Shown here in pieces: positions 34,491 through 41,757 of a stretch of 41,757 nucleotides of DNA (position 1 is its first letter; every line of letters begins with the position of its first letter). The translations under genes and the position numbers were made by a program. Under the pieces are notes generated by a model. That model was not told where the DNA came from. It was given only the letters and a program-made list of their open reading frames with translations, and searched no databases. Origin of the DNA: Pseudomonadota bacterium (GTDB lineage: Bacteria; Myxococcota_A; Polyangia; Polyangiales; Polyangiaceae); NCBI GenBank assembly GCA_023428245.1, contig JAEYYX010000126.1:1-41757 (forward strand), read 5' to 3'.

Positions 34491-35654
34491 ATGCGAGGAG
34501 CCGGGCGCATCCTCGGTGTCGACGGAACCCGGGTGCTCGTCGCTTCCGTGAGCGAACGCGTCTGGCTCGAGGCAGGAGCGCACGATCTTGTCGCGCCCGG
34601 CGACTGGGTCGAGTGGCGGAAGGACGCGGACGCGGACGCGCCCGCGGAGCTCACGCTCGTCCAGAAGGCCCCTGAACCTCGGGGCAACGGGGAGGTCGCG
34701 CGTTTCTTGCTCGGCGAGAAGGGAGCGCTCCTCCGCGAGCGGCATCGCGCCCTTCGCATCCTGCGCGACTACTTCGATAGCCGCGGTTTTCTCGAGGTCG
34801 ATACGCCCACGGTCGTGCCCTGCCCCGGACTCGATTCCCACGTCCACTCCCTCGGTGAGGTCGCAAGCGAGCGCTCCTTTGGGTACCTGCGTACCTCTCC
34901 CGAGTTTCATATGAAGCGACTCTTGGTCGGGGGATTTGACAAGATCTACCAGATCGCTCCGTGTTACCGAGCGGAAGAACAAGGCACCTGGCACGAACCG
35001 GAGTTCACGATGGTCGAGTGGTACGAGGCTTTTTCGAGCTTCGAGGACTTGCTCCGGAGCACCGAAGAGCTCGTGCGTCACCTTTGCCTGACCCTCACTG
35101 GAAAGAGCGAGCTCCGCCGCGGTGATCAACCGGGCTCTCTTGCTTCCGTGAGCGAGCCCTTCGAACGTCTCAGCGTCCAAGAGGCCTTTTCAGAGTTCAC
35201 GGGTCAGAGCGATGTCGCCGATTTGGCCGCGTCAGAGCCCGAGCTCTACTTCGAGCTGCTCGCGACGCGGATCGAGCCCGAGCTCGCTCGACTGCCCCGC
35301 CCCGTCTTCCTCTACCATTACCCCCTGAGCCAAGCGGCCCTCGCGACGCCTGTGCCCGGGGCGCCGGAGTTCGCTGAGCGGGCTGAGCTCTACGCCCTCG
35401 GCATCGAGCTCGCGAACGGCTTCGCCGAGCTCACAAATCCTGTCGAACAGCGTCGACGTTTCATCCTGGAACAGGAGCGCCGGAGGCGCGCCGGTGAAAC
35501 GGTGTATCCCCTCGATGAGCATTTCTTGAGCGCTCTCGGAGAAGGAATGCCCCCTTCAATCGGCAATGCGCTCGGCTTCGATCGCCTGCTCGCGCTCTGT
35601 CTCGGAAGCCGCGGCATCGCGCCGATCCTGGCCTTTTCGAGCCAGGAAAAATAG
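34491..35654 (+). CDS. epmA: EF-P beta-lysylation ligase EpmA with N-terminal extension
   Basis: 387-aa class II aminoacyl-tRNA-synthetase-like enzyme that attaches (beta-)lysine to elongation factor P. From residue ~75 it follows EpmA: RALRILRDYFDSRGFLEVDTP (motif 1), RTSPEFHMKRLLVGG, YRAEEQGTWHEPEFTMVEWY (motif 2) and the GNALGFDRLLAL motif 3. The E. coli protein is about 325 aa and has no anticodon domain. Here ~70 extra N-terminal residues (GRILGVDGTRVLVASVSERV onward, PGDWVEWRK) look beta-rich. Neither efp nor epmB is in the window. The start could be later, which would remove the extension, but the frame codes well from here. Confidence 0.9.
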   Translation: MRGAGRILGVDGTRVLVASVSERVWLEAGAHDLVAPGDWVEWRKDADADAPAELTLVQKAPEPRGNGEVARFLLGEKGALLRERHRALRILRDYFDSRGFLEVDTPTVVPCPGLDSHVHSLGEVASERSFGYLRTSPEFHMKRLLVGGFDKIYQIAPCYRAEEQGTWHEPEFTMVEWYEAFSSFEDLLRSTEELVRHLCLTLTGKSELRRGDQPGSLASVSEPFERLSVQEAFSEFTGQSDVADLAASEPELYFELLATRIEPELARLPRPVFLYHYPLSQAALATPVPGAPEFAERAELYALGIELANGFAELTNPVEQRRRFILEQERRRRAGETVYPLDEHFLSALGEGMPPSIGNALGFDRLLALCLGSRGIAPILAFSSQEK

Positions 35655-35690
35655 GGCACCAGTCGAGCCCAGCGCCTCCCTCTAGGCCCC

Positions 35691-36251
35691 TCAATACCGC
35701 ACAAGCGAGTGGACAAGGCCGCTCTCGCCTGCATCCTCGAGCCGCGCGGCTCCCCCGAGTCCGGGAAGCTCGACCACAAACGCAAACCCGCTCACGGTCC
35801 CTCCGAGGGACCGCACCAGCTCCGCCGTGGCCACAGCCGTTCCACCTGTCGCGAGCACATCATCGACCACGAGCGCTCGGGTGCCATGAGCCAGGGCATC
35901 GGTATGCACTTCAAGCTCGGCGGTCCCATATTCGAGGGCGTAGCTGACCTTCCGGACCTGGAAGGGCAATTTCCCGGCCTTCCTCACGGGAACCAGAGGA
36001 ACGCCGAGGCGAGCCGCGAGGGGCGCCCCGAAGAGAAAACCGCGAGCTTCGATGGCGACGATGGCCTCGGGCTGCTCAGTCGCGCAGATCCGCTCGAAGG
36101 CCGAGAGGACCGCGTCGAAAGCGGAGGGATCGGTGAGAACCGGGGTCAAGTCGCGGAACAGGATCCCCGGGCTCGGGAAGTCCGGAATCGTCCGGATCAG
36201 GCTCGCGACTCTTTCGAGGTTCGGGATTTCTTCACCGCTCGTCGTGTTCAC
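35691..36251 (-). CDS. apt: Adenine phosphoribosyltransferase
   Basis: 186-aa cytoplasmic purine salvage enzyme making AMP from adenine and PRPP. The PRPP-binding loop ALVVDDVLATGGTA is intact. The early FPSPGILFRDLTPVL block and the EARGFLFGAPLA motif are characteristic of APRT. The GTG start overlaps the surE stop (GTGA), so the two nucleotide-metabolism genes are coupled. Convergent with epmA. Confidence 0.96.
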   Translation of the reverse strand: MNTTSGEEIPNLERVASLIRTIPDFPSPGILFRDLTPVLTDPSAFDAVLSAFERICATEQPEAIVAIEARGFLFGAPLAARLGVPLVPVRKAGKLPFQVRKVSYALEYGTAELEVHTDALAHGTRALVVDDVLATGGTAVATAELVRSLGGTVSGFAFVVELPGLGGAARLEDAGESGLVHSLVRY

Positions 36252-37015
36252 CTCTCCTCCTTCTTCAAGAGATCGACGATCAGGCGCGCGTCAGGCTCGA
36301 GGTTGCTCGACCAGAGATCGAGAACGAGCGGAGTAATTCCAATCTGTCCCTCATCGAAGGCCTCCGTGTCGCTCCCGGGAACGTGTTCGTGGCGCGCGTC
36401 GTGGCCGCTGCCGCCGATCCAGAAATAGTCGAGCCCCCGCGGATCGCTGCGCTGGACCATTCCGCCGCTGTAGACGCGCTCGCCGAGCCTGGTCGGGCGC
36501 ACGTCCCACTCGCCGCCCGGGGGGAAGTTGATATTGAAGAGGCGGCTCCCGCCGAGGCCTGACTCATGAATCGTCTTGGCGATATGGCTGGTCATGCGCG
36601 CGGCCGCGGGGAGCTCAGTGTCTCGCGCTGCCGAGAAAGCGAGGGCAACAATGCCAGAAAGTGCGCCTTCCCGCGCAGCGGCGACGGTGCCGCTATAGAA
36701 CACATCACGACCGAGGTTCAGGCCGTGGTTGATGCCGCTGACGACGAGGTCGGGGCGCCTCGGCAAGAGGCCTTCGAGGTTCATCGCGAGGTAAACCGAA
36801 TCCGCTGGGGTTCCGTCGACCGAGAAGATCCCGTCGCCGTGCCTGTAGAGGCGCAAGGGGCGGTTGATGCTGAGGGCGTGACTCGCCGCGCTCTGCTCGG
36901 CATCCGGCGCACAGACGATGACGTCGGCCCACTGTCGGAGCGCATCATGGGCTGCCACGATGCCTGGCGCTCGGTAACCGTCGTCGTTGGAGAGGAGGAT
37001 CAGCGGCCGCATCAC
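36248..37015 (-). CDS. surE: 5'/3'-nucleotidase SurE
   Basis: 255-aa stationary-phase survival nucleotidase, dephosphorylating nucleoside monophosphates. The metal-binding N-terminus ILLSNDDGYRAPGI, the DAEQSAASHALS block, the VDGTPADSVYLA motif, and the VSGINHGLNLG and YSGTVAAAREG loops are all present. It is followed by apt in an overlapping pair, a sensible salvage unit. The gap to the divergent 418-aa gene is 82 bp. Confidence 0.96.
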   Translation of the reverse strand: MMRPLILLSNDDGYRAPGIVAAHDALRQWADVIVCAPDAEQSAASHALSINRPLRLYRHGDGIFSVDGTPADSVYLAMNLEGLLPRRPDLVVSGINHGLNLGRDVFYSGTVAAAREGALSGIVALAFSAARDTELPAAARMTSHIAKTIHESGLGGSRLFNINFPPGGEWDVRPTRLGERVYSGGMVQRSDPRGLDYFWIGGSGHDARHEHVPGSDTEAFDEGQIGITPLVLDLWSSNLEPDARLIVDLLKKEER

Positions 37016-37097
37016 TCAGGTCCCATAGGGCCCGTTTCCCCCGCGTTCAAGGAGCGCTCTTCCGCTACCGGTTTGATCGTGACAAACTCCGGCGAGC

Positions 37098-38354
37098 ATG
37101 GGGAATGACGAGCGCGGCACAGGCAGGTACGGGACACCTCCCGACGAGCCGCTCACGAGTGACGACGCAGAGGACCTGCTCCGGCGCGTCCAAGAAGCGC
37201 TCTCCCGTTTCGCCGTCCACGGCCGCGTTCGACTCGAAGGAGATGGCCTCGTGCTCACGACCCCTCGCGGCCCCGTCTCGCTGCCCGCCCGGGCCCAGGT
37301 CGCGCGCTTTCGCAGCGCCGGTGAGAGCGAAAGGCGCGCCCTCGCCCTCGACTTGGCCAAAGCCCTCGTGAAGAAGCGGGACTCGGATTGCCCGCCGCCG
37401 GTCCTCGAATCGAAGGGCGAGTTCCCTTGGGGCGTGGCGGCGAGTGCCCTCGCCTTCGTCTTGCTCGGCGCCGCCGGCTATCTCTGGTTTGAGCCGCGGG
37501 ATGGCGCGGCCGCTGCCCCGGGGGAAGAGGTCGAGGTCACGAGGAGAGAGCGCACGGGGGGGCCGAAAGAGTCCTCCTCACGCGCCGAGCGCGTCTGTGA
37601 GGCGACGAAGGCCCGCGTCGCGCGCGGAGCCACCGTCACGATCGCCGATACGGACGGCTGGGTGGTCGATTTCGTTGCTCTCAGGAGGGAAGATTCCGAA
37701 CAGCCTCTCACCGAAGCTCTCGCTCCCTTCTTCGGGGTCCAAGACTGGACTGGACCTGCGCGGCTCATCTGGCCCGACGAGCCCGAGCTCGCTCTTATCT
37801 CGGACGACAGCGCTCACGTGACATTGGAACGCTCCTCCCTCGAGACCACCCGCGGCCGCTTCGAAAGCGTCGCACTCTCCTTTCACGGTTCACTCATCGA
37901 CTCCTACTTTCGAGAAGAGGAACGCGGCCGCTACTATCACCTCGCCACAGGGCTCACGGGCGCCCTCGGCGCGTCCCACGCGGGCGTCGTCGCGCGCTGC
38001 GCCCACGAGCGCGGCTATCACCTCGGCTCGTGGTTTTTCGGACAGACCGACGCTGACGCAGCGACGAGCCTTCTCTTTCTGCTTGGACACCACGGCGATC
38101 CTCCTCACATCGCGTCTCCGTTCCGCCGCCCGCCGGGTGGCGCTTCAGACGACGGCTTCGCTCTGTCGAACATCGAGCGCGCCGCCGGAGAGTTCAATCG
38201 CAAGACGCTGTCCGCCGCTCTCGGCCCCACACAAGGCATGGCGATGGGCCGCTCCGGTGAGTCCGTTGTCCTCACGTTTGCCTTCCGCGACGGCAGCGCC
38301 GCCGCGCGCGCCAGCCGCCACTTGAGTCGCCTCGGCCGCATCGGCGGAGACTAA
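37098..38354 (+). CDS. Single-pass membrane protein, unknown
   Basis: 418 aa, not recognised. Residues ~20-95 form a cytoplasmic helical/beta domain (EDLLRRVQEALSRFAVHGRV and the DGLVLTTPRGPVSLPAR strand pattern). One membrane helix follows at about 113-130 (GVAASALAFVLLGAAGYLWF). After a charged linker, a ~280-residue outer domain contains YYHLATGLTGALGASHAGVV, WFFGQTDADAATSLLFLLGHH and a C-terminal SVVLTFAFRDGSAA. The N-in/C-out topology follows from charge. It is monocistronic, divergent from surE, and just upstream of the tRNA used for integration. A sensor-like layout is possible but unsupported. Confidence 0.75.
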   Translation: MGNDERGTGRYGTPPDEPLTSDDAEDLLRRVQEALSRFAVHGRVRLEGDGLVLTTPRGPVSLPARAQVARFRSAGESERRALALDLAKALVKKRDSDCPPPVLESKGEFPWGVAASALAFVLLGAAGYLWFEPRDGAAAAPGEEVEVTRRERTGGPKESSSRAERVCEATKARVARGATVTIADTDGWVVDFVALRREDSEQPLTEALAPFFGVQDWTGPARLIWPDEPELALISDDSAHVTLERSSLETTRGRFESVALSFHGSLIDSYFREEERGRYYHLATGLTGALGASHAGVVARCAHERGYHLGSWFFGQTDADAATSLLFLLGHHGDPPHIASPFRRPPGGASDDGFALSNIERAAGEFNRKTLSAALGPTQGMAMGRSGESVVLTFAFRDGSAAARASRHLSRLGRIGGD

Positions 38355-38562
38355 GTAGCGTCTCGCCGGTTGCGCGGCCCGCGGACCGACTGACGCGCGG
38401 ACCCTTCAAAGGACATGGCAAGCCTCCCGCCGCACGCGCTCACTCGCCTCCGCTCACTTGAACCGAGCCGATCAAATCCTCTTGCGGCGCCCTCAAGGGA
38501 CAACTACCCTCGCTCTTCCTATCGGTCGGGCTCAGTCTCCCTGCGCCCGACACGACACTTCC

Positions 38563-38634
38563 GCGGGAGTAACTCAGCGGTAGAGTGCGACCTTCCCAAG
38601 GTCGAGGTCGAGGGTTCAAATCCCTTCTCCCGCT
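38563..38634 (+). tRNA. tRNA-Gly(CCC)
   Basis: Cloverleaf of 72 nt: acceptor GCGGGAG/CTCCCGC, D stem ACTC/GAGT with AGCGGTA loop, anticodon stem CGACC/GGTCG with loop TTCCCAA (anticodon CCC), T loop TTCAAAT on GAGGG/CCCTT. Discriminator U; CCA is not encoded. A terminator follows 10 bp later and an integrase gene reads toward the 3' end, so this gene is the likely attachment site. A GTCGGGC/GCCCGAC hairpin lies at 38525-38551 upstream. Confidence 0.96.
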
Positions 38635-38640
38635 CAATGA

Positions 38641-39948
38641 TTATAAGGACTTGGTGAGAGCCAAGTCCTTTTTTCTGTCCACCTCCTGACCTTCACTGTC
38701 CACCCCTCTGTCCACTTCGTTCGACGAGGCCCCTCCTTGGATGACTCGGAAGACTCGGCTGAGTCCCTCGCGCTGCTCATTGGCCGACACTGAAGAATAG
38801 AGTGTCTGCATCTGAGCGGTGGAGTGGCCCGAGATGGAGCGAGTGACCACATCCTCGACTTCGGCCGCACGGGCCAGGTCTTGGAAGGTTCGCCGCATCC
38901 CCCTTTGACTGAGGGGGTATGCGAGCCCAATTCGATCCGCCACCTCCTTGAAGGGCTTATTCAGGACGCTTGGGGCCCTAAACTTGCCATTGGTGGCGGG
39001 GAAGAGGAGCTCGGACGCCTTCATCTCATCGGTGCTCAGCTGAGTCTCGACGTGCCAACGAAGCACGTCCATGACCCCCTCGGGCAGGTGAACCGAGTAT
39101 CGCTTCCCTGTCTTGGTGGACTGCATGACTCGTTCTCCCCGAGTCTGGCTTCGCCTGACTCTGAGTCTCGACTCATCCCACAGAACATCAGCCTCGGGTC
39201 CATTGCGCCGAAGAGGGCGAAGGGACGAGGGCCTGAGTCCCGTGGCGAACCCCAAGAACACCATGGCGTAGTGCTGAGGGTAGAGACGCCTCATCTCCGA
39301 AAGGAAGGTGGCCGCGTCCTCTGGCTTGAGCGAGTTGGGCTTCTCCTCCGAATACGTGACGTGCTCGCGAGTCGAGAAGTCCTCCACCCCGAACATGAAG
39401 TCTTTGCCGTCTAGTTCCTTGGCAGCGGCCTTTGAAATCACTCGAAGGACGCGAAGCCAAGTGTTGAACGTCGTGGGGGCGTATTCCTTGGTCTCCAGGA
39501 ATTGAGCCAAGCCGTCCTTCCAGTGTTCGACGTGAGCGGGCCTCAGATCAGCAAGCAAGAGCTTCCCGAAACCAAGGACATGAATATCCCCTACCTTCGT
39601 CCCGTTGATTAGATGGGTCAGGATGTGCTTCCACTTCGAGATCCCATCGGCCGAGACGATATCGCCTCGCTTCACTTTGGCATCAAAGACCGATGCGCAG
39701 AATTCGCTGAAGAGCGTCGTCACTTCTCTCGCAACGATCCCGTCCCGAATCTTTTGCTTTTCGGACTCCAGGTATTGGACTGCCTGAAGTAGTGTCTCTT
39801 TCTCCAGTACCTTGAAGATCACCTTCTGCTTGCCCGAGAGATCCTTTGCTCGTCCTCGGACGACGTATCCTCCTTCCCGCCGCTGGAAGACGCTGGGGTA
39901 CTTCGTTGGGGCTAGTTGGTATCCGTACATCTGCTTGTAATTTGCCAT
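38641..39948 (-). CDS. Tyrosine recombinase/integrase
   Basis: 435 aa from the ATG at 39948, preceded by GGAGA at 6-base spacing. It has an N-terminal arm-binding part (MANYKQMYGYQLAPTKYPSV), a core-binding SAM-like domain (about 80-200, LFSEFCASVFDAKV) and the catalytic domain. Active-site residues are visible: Arg in GFATGLRPSSLRPL, Lys in QSTKTGKRYSV, the second Arg in QRGMRRTFQDLAR (the usual HxxR His is not evident), the SGHSTAQM His and Tyr in MQTLYSSVS. It reads toward the tRNA, stopping 7 bp from it. The last ten codons lie inside the tRNA terminator hairpin. It should insert and excise the element at the tRNA-Gly 3' end. Confidence 0.92.
   Translation of the reverse strand: MANYKQMYGYQLAPTKYPSVFQRREGGYVVRGRAKDLSGKQKVIFKVLEKETLLQAVQYLESEKQKIRDGIVAREVTTLFSEFCASVFDAKVKRGDIVSADGISKWKHILTHLINGTKVGDIHVLGFGKLLLADLRPAHVEHWKDGLAQFLETKEYAPTTFNTWLRVLRVISKAAAKELDGKDFMFGVEDFSTREHVTYSEEKPNSLKPEDAATFLSEMRRLYPQHYAMVFLGFATGLRPSSLRPLRRNGPEADVLWDESRLRVRRSQTRGERVMQSTKTGKRYSVHLPEGVMDVLRWHVETQLSTDEMKASELLFPATNGKFRAPSVLNKPFKEVADRIGLAYPLSQRGMRRTFQDLARAAEVEDVVTRSISGHSTAQMQTLYSSVSANEQREGLSRVFRVIQGGASSNEVDRGVDSEGQEVDRKKDLALTKSL
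38645..38674 (+). terminator. tRNA-Gly terminator, also codes for the integrase tail
   Basis: Perfect 10-bp stem AAGGACTTGG-TGAGAG-CCAAGTCCTT followed by a T6 tract ends the tRNA transcript. The same bases on the other strand encode the last residues of the integrase (KKDLALTKSL). Confidence 0.9.
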
Positions 39949-40222
39949 CTGATTCTCCGTTCTTGGGCGAATCAGGGCGATCCACGCCCTGACTAACTCC
40001 ATTTCGGGGGGACCCCAAGGTTCGAATCTCGGCGGGCGGAAGACCCCGCTTGAAGCGTTCGACCTCGGCCGCCTCGAAAACGTGGGTGGCTCGTTCGAGG
40101 CCTCCCCTCCTCCCAACGGGGACTAGGCGACCTTCGTGGACGAGCTTCCGCACCGAGGCTGGCCGCATCCCCAAGTAGGCCGCTGCTTCCTTGGTCGTCA
40201 GGGAGGTGGAGATCGGAACCAC
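39683..40222 (-). CDS. Excisionase-like HTH protein, long overlap with int
   Basis: 179-aa frame from a GTG at 40222. Residues 1-62 are a MerR/Xis-type winged helix domain: LTTKEAAAYLGMRPASVRKL, then VHEGRLVPVGRRGG and a FEAAEVERFKRG end, as in DNA-binding excisionase-family proteins. The remaining ~115 residues read partly through the integrase start in another frame (266-bp overlap) and look like non-coding translation. So the functional part is probably the first third, with a frame lacking an early stop, or a stop was lost. The gene order xis-int on one strand supports an excision or recombination-directionality role. Confidence 0.65.
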   Translation of the reverse strand: MVPISTSLTTKEAAAYLGMRPASVRKLVHEGRLVPVGRRGGLERATHVFEAAEVERFKRGLPPAEIRTLGSPRNGVSQGVDRPDSPKNGESDGKLQADVRIPTSPNEVPQRLPAAGRRIRRPRTSKGSLGQAEGDLQGTGERDTTSGSPIPGVRKAKDSGRDRCERSDDALQRILRIGL

Positions 40223-40797
40223 CTCCCCTGCTACACCGCCCGCCCCACCTCTCTCAGAAACCCCTAGTATTTTGAGGATCGATCTAGGCCATGGAGTTGC
40301 GGTATGGATCCACTCCTCCGAAGGGAGCCTAAATTGGCTTCAGGAGCGAACGGCCAAGGGTGTCCGAATTGCCGATGCCCCTCGAATCCTTGTTTTTAAG
40401 GGGGTTGAGGGCCGACCTAAAGAAAGTGAAGGCCTAGGGATCCGAAAAACGGGGCGGGTCGTCCACCCGAATAACAGGCACCCAATAGCCACAATCGTAG
40501 CCATTTGCACGGGGACTAACACTCCGCACACAATGGAGCCTCCTGCCCTCTAAGAAAATCGACCGAAGGCCAAGTGCCTAAGATCGCTGGACTAAGCCTC
40601 CAATTTGTAAGCTCATATCCTACCTATTGTAAGGCTCTTACAGCGGGCGGGAGGCCCCGAAAGTTGCCGCGGATCTGACACGGAAGCCGAAAACGGCTCT
40701 CAAGTGCTCAAAATAGCGCCCTCCATAAGCCACTTATGCCCGGTGTAACTAGAGCACGATGGGCAATCCCGCCCATCGGACCCCGAAAGGAACACCG
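40223..40797. other. Non-coding stretch of the element
   Basis: 575 bp without a supported gene, lower in GC than the rest of the window. It contains repeated TTGTAAG motifs and a short palindrome (listed separately), and it must hold the promoters of the excisionase-like and RHH-like genes. A plus-strand frame at 40191-40553 lacks family features and a ribosome site. Confidence 0.5.
40605..40642. promoter_or_regulatory. TTGTAAG repeats with palindrome, operator-like
   Basis: TTGTAAG occurs at 40605-40611 and 40627-40633, 22 bp apart. The second copy is part of TGTAAG-GCT-CTTACA (40628-40642), a perfect 6-bp inverted repeat. The layout fits binding of a small RHH or HTH repressor of the element. 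Confidence 0.4.
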
Positions 40798-41091
40798 ATG
40801 TCAGACACCAATCAATACACCTACCCCGTAGGACTCACGCCCGAGGACCGGGCACAAGTCGAGGACCTCCACGCAGCCACCCTCGGGATCCCGAGGGGGA
40901 CCCTGCTCAGGGCCCTGATCCGTATGTCCCTCCCCGCTGCCTTGGAGAGGCCCGAAGTGCTGGGCCCTCACCTCGTACGGAATAAGGGTACCCCACGAGT
41001 GAGCATTCCGGCCAACCCGATCAGTCGTTCCGGGCACTCGATCAAGAATCGGAGCGAAGCGACGGCTGGTTTAGGTTGTTTGGTTGATTGA
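40798..41091 (+). CDS. Small RHH-like protein, C-terminus replaced by IS end
   Basis: 97 aa from the ATG at 40798, preceded by AAAGGA at good spacing. Residues ~8-55 (YTYPVGLTPEDRAQVEDLHA, then TLGIPRGTLLRALIRMSL) have a strand-helix-helix pattern like ribbon-helix-helix DNA-binding proteins. The frame crosses the apparent IS21-type end at about 41000, so residues 68-97 are IS-encoded and the native end of the gene is lost or displaced. It could regulate the element through the TTGTAAG repeats, which is inference. Confidence 0.55.
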   Translation: MSDTNQYTYPVGLTPEDRAQVEDLHAATLGIPRGTLLRALIRMSLPAALERPEVLGPHLVRNKGTPRVSIPANPISRSGHSIKNRSEATAGLGCLVD

Positions 41092-41757
41092 CTTTCGTAG
41101 GGAGGGCCCCTTGAGGGCGATGACTCTGGAGGTGTGGACGATGCGATCGCAGATCGCGTCGGCAATCGTGGGGTCTCCGATAGCGGCGTGCCAAGTTTTC
41201 GGCGGCGTTTGCGATGTGAAGATGATCGACGAGCGTTCTTGTCGGTCTTCGAGTAGCTCAAGCAGGTCACGACGTTCCGGATCGGTGAGAGGCGCCATCA
41301 AGAAGTCATCCAGAATCAAGAGGTCAAAGCGCTCCAGGCGTAGCAGCGCGTCAGCGTACTTCCCTTGAGCTCGGGCGATCGCGAGCTCTTCGAAGAGGCG
41401 AGGCATTCGCAGGAGCAGTGCCCGGTAGCCTTTCCTGCACGCCTGCTCGGCGAGCGCCGCAGCAAGGTAGCTCTTGCCCGTGCCCGTAGCTCCAACCAGG
41501 ATGATATTATGATGCGCCTCGAGCCAGCGAAACCGAGAGAGCTCCTTGAGTGCAGCTCGGTCGAGCCCGCGCCCCGGGTCGACGATGACATTCTCCAGCG
41601 ACGCCTTTTTCGTGAGCTTCGCCTCTTTGAGGCGCTTCACGAGCCGGCGATTCTCTCTTGCCTGCCACTCCTGGTCGACGATGAGCCCGAGTCTCTCCTG
41701 CCAGCTCAGCTCGACCTGAGACTTTTGAGTCTCCATCTCGCGCACGGCGAGCGCCAT
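41000..41757 (-). mobile_element. IS21-family insertion sequence, partial
   Basis: An istB gene followed by an IS21-type terminus. The terminus is marked by TG at 41000 and imperfect repeats of CATTCCGGCCAACCCGATCA and CGTTCCGGGCACTCGATCAA at about 41004-41046, the sort of multiple terminal repeats IS21 elements carry. The istA gene and the other end lie beyond the window. The exact boundary is my estimate from the TG dinucleotide and repeats. Confidence 0.65.
41071..41757 (-). CDS. istB: IS21-family helper ATPase IstB, partial
   Basis: 228 residues to the window edge; the N-terminal ~20-25 residues are cut off. AAA+ helper of the IS21 transposase: SWQERLGLIVDQEWQARENR at the start, Walker A GATGTGKSYLA, Walker B LLILDDF, the sensor FTSQTPPKTWHAA and the DRIVHTS arginine region near the end. 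Complete otherwise, with no frameshift. The product binds target DNA with IstA for integration. Confidence 0.95.
   Translation of the reverse strand: MALAVREMETQKSQVELSWQERLGLIVDQEWQARENRRLVKRLKEAKLTKKASLENVIVDPGRGLDRAALKELSRFRWLEAHHNIILVGATGTGKSYLAAALAEQACRKGYRALLLRMPRLFEELAIARAQGKYADALLRLERFDLLILDDFLMAPLTDPERRDLLELLEDRQERSSIIFTSQTPPKTWHAAIGDPTIADAICDRIVHTSRVIALKGPSLRKSINQTT

Larger units (their letters stand above)
38635..41757. mobile_element. Integrative element at tRNA-Gly, partial
   Basis: Begins immediately 3' of the tRNA-Gly gene with a tyrosine recombinase pointing at the tRNA, followed by an excisionase-like gene, a lower-GC regulatory stretch, a small RHH-like gene and an IS21-type insertion. 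Codon and base use differ from the GC-rich left part. The second attachment site, a copy of the tRNA 3' end, is not found before the window ends, so the size is unknown. Confidence 0.75.

Noticed and set aside
38440..38637. Minus-strand frame over the tRNA, translating to a SGRRDLNPRP-type peptide
   Set aside because: Well-known false protein produced by reading antisense to a tRNA gene; the cloverleaf explains the sequence.
40191..40553. 120-codon plus-strand frame in the integrative element
   Set aside because: No ribosome site, starts inside the excisionase-like gene on the opposite strand, no recognisable domain.

Overview
The window is high-GC bacterial DNA with a very high density of lipoprotein genes, Gly/Ser-rich lipoprotein stalks, a Cys-repeat/poly-Gly stalk protein and GTG starts. 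This is typical of Myxococcota, most likely Polyangiales; the placement is inference from gene style, not from a marker gene. The left edge is a 29-bp C run, probably an assembly or contig edge. The right edge cuts through an IS21-type element.

Layout. (1) 0-21.9 kb: a beta-glucan (cellulose) utilisation region. It holds a GH94 cellobiose phosphorylase, two GH9 cellulases, a CBM11-like lipoprotein between them, and a GH12-like lipoprotein that has lost its catalytic nucleophile. Two different pyrophosphate-type phosphofructokinases are interspersed, with NagZ, a Kup K+ transporter, an MFS permease, and an NSS symporter followed by a 54-aa MetS-like small subunit. Together they suggest extracellular glucan cleavage, phosphorolysis of cellobiose, and PPi-linked glycolysis. 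(2) 22-25.4 kb: envelope lipoproteins (SGNH hydrolase, tandem FKBP, a coupled unknown). (3) 25.4-31.2 kb: a tightly packed three-gene operon made of a Lon homologue in which both proteolytic residues are replaced, a polytopic membrane HELAH-type metalloprotease-like protein with a repeat tail, and a lipoprotein with an FGE/SUMF1-fold domain that lacks the FGE cysteines. This is the best candidate for an undescribed system. (4) 31.2-38.4 kb: housekeeping genes (hisB-hisH, pgsA, epmA, apt, surE) mixed with unknown envelope proteins. (5) 38.56-41.76 kb: a tRNA-Gly(CCC) gene used as the attachment site of an integrative element. The element carries a tyrosine recombinase, an excisionase-like HTH protein, an AT-richer regulatory stretch and a small RHH-like gene apparently interrupted by an IS21-family insertion.

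Genes are mostly in short units. Stop/start overlaps (GTGA, ATGA, TGATG) mark coupled pairs: NSS/MetS-like, 170-aa protein/nagZ, FKBP/535-aa lipoprotein, membrane protease/FGE-like, hisB/hisH and surE/apt.
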